DNA from: Alphaproteobacteria bacterium
GTDB taxonomy: Bacteria; Pseudomonadota; Alphaproteobacteria; Rickettsiales; UBA1997
Direction of reading: 5' to 3'
DNA length: 8,094 nt
Assembly (NCBI GenBank): GCA_016869695.1
Contig: VGDN01000048.1
Location: forward strand, 1-8,094
In this document: positions 5,284 through 8,094 of the stretch, piece by piece
Layout of the letters: the number at the start of each line of letters is the position of its first letter
Position numbering within the stretch: position 1 is the first letter of the stretch
Notes under the pieces: model-generated
The model's input: the letters and a program-made list of their open reading frames with translations, nothing else
What the model was told of the DNA's origin: nothing
Database searches by the model: none
Position numbers and translations under genes: made by a program

Positions 5284-6859
5284 TCTCGCCAGAGCCGATG
5301 GATATTGACTCGGTAATGATTTGGAATTTTTGAATCTGCTCCCAGTGGTCGAGCTTCAGATTAATTGAATCAACCTTCTGCTGCACAAATTTTTGCAAGA
5401 TTTCTGAAGTCAAAAATTCCTGGTCACTACCGGTGAAGGAAAATTCTTTCTTGAGTTTTGGCAAAGTCTCGAACTCTGGAAAAAGCAGTGCTGACGTGAA
5501 GCGGCGACCTTCGGCAATCACAATTGCACCGAGTAGAAATCCGAGTTCTTGTACAAGCTTTTGCTCAAGCGGAACCGGCGAAACATATTTTCCGTTAGCG
5601 GTTTTGAAGAGCTCTTTCTTGCGTCCGGTAATTTTTACAAATCCATCCGCATCAATACTAGCAAGGTCTCCCGTGTGTAACCAGCCATCCTTAATCGTCG
5701 CAGCAGTTTTTTCCGGCTGGTTGTGATAACCGCGCATTAAGTTGGCACCACGCGCCAGCAGTTCGCCGTCTTCAGCAATTTTGATTTCCACACCCGGAAA
5801 GGCCTTGCCGACAGTCGTGAGTTTGTGGGCGGTGGGACAATTTGCGGCAATCACTGGCGAGGCTTCGGTTAGTCCGTAACCGCAAAAAAGATTTACTCCG
5901 ATATTGTTGTAGAAGCGCTCCAGATCTGGCATCAAAGCTGCTCCACCGCAAATAATCATTTGCATTCTTCCCCCAAGTGCGGCGCGGAATTTTTTGTAAA
6001 CTAAAAAATCGAAAGCCTTTGAGCCCTTGTCCAGAGCGGCTATAATCGCCCTTCTTCCCAAAAGTTTTTTTACTGGATTTGCCGACTCAACACCGTCTTT
6101 GATTTTGGCGAAGGTTTTTTCGAGAACGCGCGGAACCGCAGTCATCAAGGTTGGACGCACTTCGCGCAAAAGATTTCCGACATTTTTTACGTCGTCAGCG
6201 AAGTAAACCGAAATGCCTTGCGAGATGTAAAACAGCATTACCATTCGCTCAAAAATATGAGCTAGAGGCAAGAAGGACAAGGCTACGTCACTTGCTTCCA
6301 GTGGAAAGATTTTGGCAGTTCCCTTGATTTGCGAAATAAGATTTTGGTGTGTTAGCTCAACTCCCTTGGGCATTCCTATACTTCCCGAAGTGTAAATAAT
6401 CGTCGCTAAATCCCCAGCTTCTGCTTTGAACTCGTATTTACCAACAGCCTTTGCACCTAGAGAAATGAGATCTTCAAAGCTAATCAATTTTCTGCTCTCA
6501 AGAATTTCTACTTCGCGCTTCTCGTTAAAAATAAACTTCGCTTTCGAGTCAGAAATTTCATAACGCAAATGTTCTGGCGAGATATTTTGGAAAATCGGAA
6601 CAGTGATTCCACCCGCGAGAATAGCGCCTAAATCAGCAATCAACCAAATAGGATTTTGGTAAGAATTATTAGCAAACACCTCTCCCTTCTGCAGTCCAAT
6701 CTCGCGCAGCCCACAAGCAAAATGTAAAATTTTTTCCTGAAATTCCTGATTCGAAAACGAAACCCACGCATTTCCTTCTTTAAAATTTAATGCGCGCGGA
6801 TTATTGAAATTAGCGGCTTGGAAGGAGATTAGGTCGAGGAGAGTTGAGAGGGATTTCAT
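5201..6859 (-). CDS. Long-chain fatty acid-CoA ligase (AMP-forming)
   Basis: A 552-residue member of the adenylate-forming superfamily, closest to the FAA1-type long-chain acyl-CoA synthetases (LSFLPLAHIFER at 194-205 is typical). It activates fatty acids through an acyl-adenylate to acyl-CoA, and probably acts at the inner face of the membrane. Visible motifs are the phosphate loop YTSGSIGMPKG (156-166), GYGLTE (327-332), GWLHTGD (392-398), GRKKELFKTANGKYVSP (412-428) and the C-terminal TPSMKLKR (527-534) with the likely catalytic Lys531. One oddity is Ile161 in the phosphate loop, where the family nearly always has Thr or Ser. Its 3' end overlaps the carboxypeptidase by 83 bp. It follows the M48 gene by 66 bp on the same strand, most of it a palindrome ending 15 bases before the ATG, and no Shine-Dalgarno sequence is evident. 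Scavenging of host fatty acids is plausible but inferred. Confidence 0.93.
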   Translation of the reverse strand: MKSLSTLLDLISFQAANFNNPRALNFKEGNAWVSFSNQEFQEKILHFACGLREIGLQKGEVFANNSYQNPIWLIADLGAILAGGITVPIFQNISPEHLRYEISDSKAKFIFNEKREVEILESRKLISFEDLISLGAKAVGKYEFKAEAGDLATIIYTSGSIGMPKGVELTHQNLISQIKGTAKIFPLEASDVALSFLPLAHIFERMVMLFYISQGISVYFADDVKNVGNLLREVRPTLMTAVPRVLEKTFAKIKDGVESANPVKKLLGRRAIIAALDKGSKAFDFLVYKKFRAALGGRMQMIICGGAALMPDLERFYNNIGVNLFCGYGLTEASPVIAANCPTAHKLTTVGKAFPGVEIKIAEDGELLARGANLMRGYHNQPEKTAATIKDGWLHTGDLASIDADGFVKITGRKKELFKTANGKYVSPVPLEQKLVQELGFLLGAIVIAEGRRFTSALLFPEFETLPKLKKEFSFTGSDQEFLTSEILQKFVQQKVDSINLKLDHWEQIQKFQIITESISIGSGEITPSMKLKRSLLEKKCEREIAEIYSTS

Positions 6860-6873
6860 TGTAAGAAGTTATC

Positions 6874-6924
6874 AGTGCACAGTGCTCAGTGCCCAGAAAT
6901 TCTGAGCACTGTGCACTGTGCACT
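6874..6924. repeat. 51-bp imperfect palindrome built from AGTGCNC heptamers
   Basis: The left arm (6874-6897) consists of AGTGCAC, AGTGCTC and AGTGCCC followed by AGA. The right arm (6901-6924) is its inverted counterpart and reads, on the minus strand, AGTGCAC twice, AGTGCTC, then AGA. The arms pair at 22 of 24 positions around AAT. It fills most of the gap between the M48 and acyl-CoA synthetase genes, beginning one base after the M48 stop. It could fold into a long hairpin in the shared transcript. No T run follows on either strand, so it is more likely a small mobile palindrome or an mRNA processing structure than an intrinsic terminator. The lpxB tract belongs to the same family. Confidence 0.85.
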
Positions 6925-6925
6925 A

Positions 6926-8044
6926 TTAAAAAAACCGGCTCACCAAATGCCACAGAGTTGCAATCTTACGATGAATTACCTCGTGATCACGCAGATACTC
7001 GCGTAGAATTACGTCAACTTTTGCTTGCTTTGCGAAGTAGAGACAGAGCACCGGTAGGAGGAATAGCGAAAAATAGCTAGCTATTGAATCGAAGATTCCC
7101 GGACGAATTACTGAGTCAGAAATTTTAATATTTTCGACTTTCCTGATTCGCGCTTTGGTGCGCGGGTGAGTGGAAAATAATGTAAAGTAACCACTCTCGC
7201 CGAGCATTGACAGCGCTAGCGCCATACTTTGTCCGCCAAATGCTTTTGCTGACTGACGGTCGCAACGATATTCAATGAAACGCATTACAAAGCGGCGGAG
7301 AAATTCGTAAATCGTGTAAACAACAAAGCGGTTGAAAGCGGTAATAACAAGGTTGAGCAGAATGTAAGTCTGCGACATTGTGCGCGCAGTTTGATTACCA
7401 AAATATGGAATCCATTTGGAAGCATTCACCGCTAGAGAGAATAGCGTGTAGAAGGCGCTGGAGACGAAGTTCGTAATCTTCTGATTAACAATGATTAGAA
7501 AAGTCGGCAGGAAATCCTTGTTCACCAAATGCGACATTTCGTGGCCAATAATGCTGCGCAGGGCGTAGAGAAATGCTTTGGGATCTTTGCAGGAGACGAG
7601 GTAGTGTTCAATTATTCCGCGCGTAAGAACAACAGCGCGATTGCCTAGCGAGCTAATAGCGTAAGCATTAATCTCGTCAGAATTTTTAATGTAGAGCTTC
7701 ACATTTTTCTCGCCGAACTTGCTCTTCACCTGGTTGAAAAGGTCGGTTAAGAAATCGTAATCTTTTACTTTTTCGTAACGCGTGCAGTTCTTCAGCGAAG
7801 AACGAACAGAGAAACCGAAGAGAAAATCGAATAGCAAATAAACGACCATTAAAAAGCTGACCAAAAACGCCGCGAAAGAAAACATGAATTTCATCCGCGC
7901 GTAAATGTCGTAATCTAGGCTAATGGTGTAGCCTTTGATAGTAATGAATGGAGCAGCAGCTGCAATGATTGGCGACATCAGAATCATCGTGTTACAAATC
8001 GTCAAAATGTAGACAAGAACAAGACTGAAAGGTTTTGCTAACAT
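6926..8044 (-). CDS. Membrane M48-family zinc metalloprotease (HtpX-like)
   Basis: A 372-residue integral membrane protease of the M48 family, whose members degrade or process membrane and envelope proteins. The N-terminus has two hydrophobic spans (about 7-33 and 53-77). The protease core has NAYAISSLGNRAVVLTRG (126-143), the zinc motif HEMSH (His168, Glu169, His172) in IIGHEMSHLVNKDF, the third ligand Glu258 in FIEYRCDRQSAKAFGG, and the family's THPRTKAR (292-299). Further hydrophobic segments lie near 193-208, 226-245 and 322-337. All catalytic residues are present, so it should be active. It is longer than E. coli HtpX because of the C-terminal membrane span and a basic tail. It heads a minus-strand pair with the acyl-CoA synthetase. 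The ATG at 8044 is preceded by an AT-rich stretch without a clear Shine-Dalgarno sequence. The exact substrate and ortholog name cannot be assigned. Confidence 0.92.
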   Translation of the reverse strand: MLAKPFSLVLVYILTICNTMILMSPIIAAAAPFITIKGYTISLDYDIYARMKFMFSFAAFLVSFLMVVYLLFDFLFGFSVRSSLKNCTRYEKVKDYDFLTDLFNQVKSKFGEKNVKLYIKNSDEINAYAISSLGNRAVVLTRGIIEHYLVSCKDPKAFLYALRSIIGHEMSHLVNKDFLPTFLIIVNQKITNFVSSAFYTLFSLAVNASKWIPYFGNQTARTMSQTYILLNLVITAFNRFVVYTIYEFLRRFVMRFIEYRCDRQSAKAFGGQSMALALSMLGESGYFTLFSTHPRTKARIRKVENIKISDSVIRPGIFDSIASYFSLFLLPVLCLYFAKQAKVDVILREYLRDHEVIHRKIATLWHLVSRFF

Positions 8045-8094
8045 TAGAAATTTTAGATTTTGCCAAGTCCCCTCTTGGGAGGATTTAGGAAAGA
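8045..8094. other. Partial upstream region of the M48 gene with a weak inverted repeat
   Basis: These 50 bases form the only visible upstream region of the M48 gene. They contain TCCCCTC facing GGGAGGA (8068-8083), an imperfect GC-rich dyad in otherwise AT-rich DNA. This could be the edge of another small repeat. No convincing -35/-10 pair or ribosome binding site is seen, and no coding start can be supported. The window ends too soon to decide. Confidence 0.3.

Noticed and set aside
5433..5726. Plus-strand ORF of 97 codons within the acyl-CoA synthetase gene
   Set aside because: It is antisense to the conserved C-terminal motifs of the enzyme, so the real coding strand is clear; the reverse product has no family features.
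6874..6924. CRISPR array or classical tandem repeat
   Set aside because: The units are 7 bases long with no spacers and are arranged as two inverted arms, which does not fit CRISPR repeats of about 24-37 bases with unique spacers.
6926..6960. Intrinsic terminator at the end of the M48 gene (T run on the minus strand)
   Set aside because: The run of seven Ts is part of the final Phe codons and stop, and only a weak GGC/GCC pairing precedes it, so a stable terminator hairpin is not supported.

Overview
The window looks like a chromosomal segment of a Gram-negative, probably host-associated alphaproteobacterium. The best phylogenetic hint is LpxB: its LPFEPPYFTK and GTNALEF segments and its KFANLLNLI...EVIPEMLQ...C tail resemble Rickettsiales-type LpxB as I remember it. 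Large ankyrin-repeat proteins and a palindromic repeat that enters coding sequence fit an intracellular lifestyle. The lineage is an inference; there is no rRNA or other marker here. The DNA is moderately AT-rich and gene-dense. No gap between genes exceeds 66 bp, and no tRNA, rRNA, CRISPR array or transposase gene was seen.

Layout. From 3157 down to 1 (minus strand) lie two ankyrin-repeat genes joined by an ATGA stop/start overlap; the second runs off the window. Divergent from them is a plus-strand pair, lpxB (3156-4298) and a D-alanyl-D-alanine carboxypeptidase (4360-5283). The ankyrin and lpxB start codons share two bases within one CATG, so no intergenic promoter space exists between them. 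The carboxypeptidase runs 83 bp tail-to-tail into a minus-strand long-chain acyl-CoA synthetase (5201-6859). Upstream of that, also on minus, is a membrane M48 metalloprotease (6926-8044). A 51-bp imperfect palindrome fills most of the gap between the last two genes.

Function. Four genes concern the envelope: LpxB makes the lipid A disaccharide, the S11 enzyme trims peptidoglycan stem peptides, the acyl-CoA synthetase activates fatty acids, and the M48 protease probably takes part in membrane-protein quality control. The ankyrin pair is the accessory part and may encode host-interaction proteins.

The most unusual signal is a heptamer repeat family, consensus AGTGCNC. It forms the intergenic palindrome at 6874-6924 and also occurs in frame inside lpxB at 3654-3688, where it takes the place of the normal interdomain linker. 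This resembles the Rickettsia palindromic elements that invade protein-coding genes, but the sequence is different.
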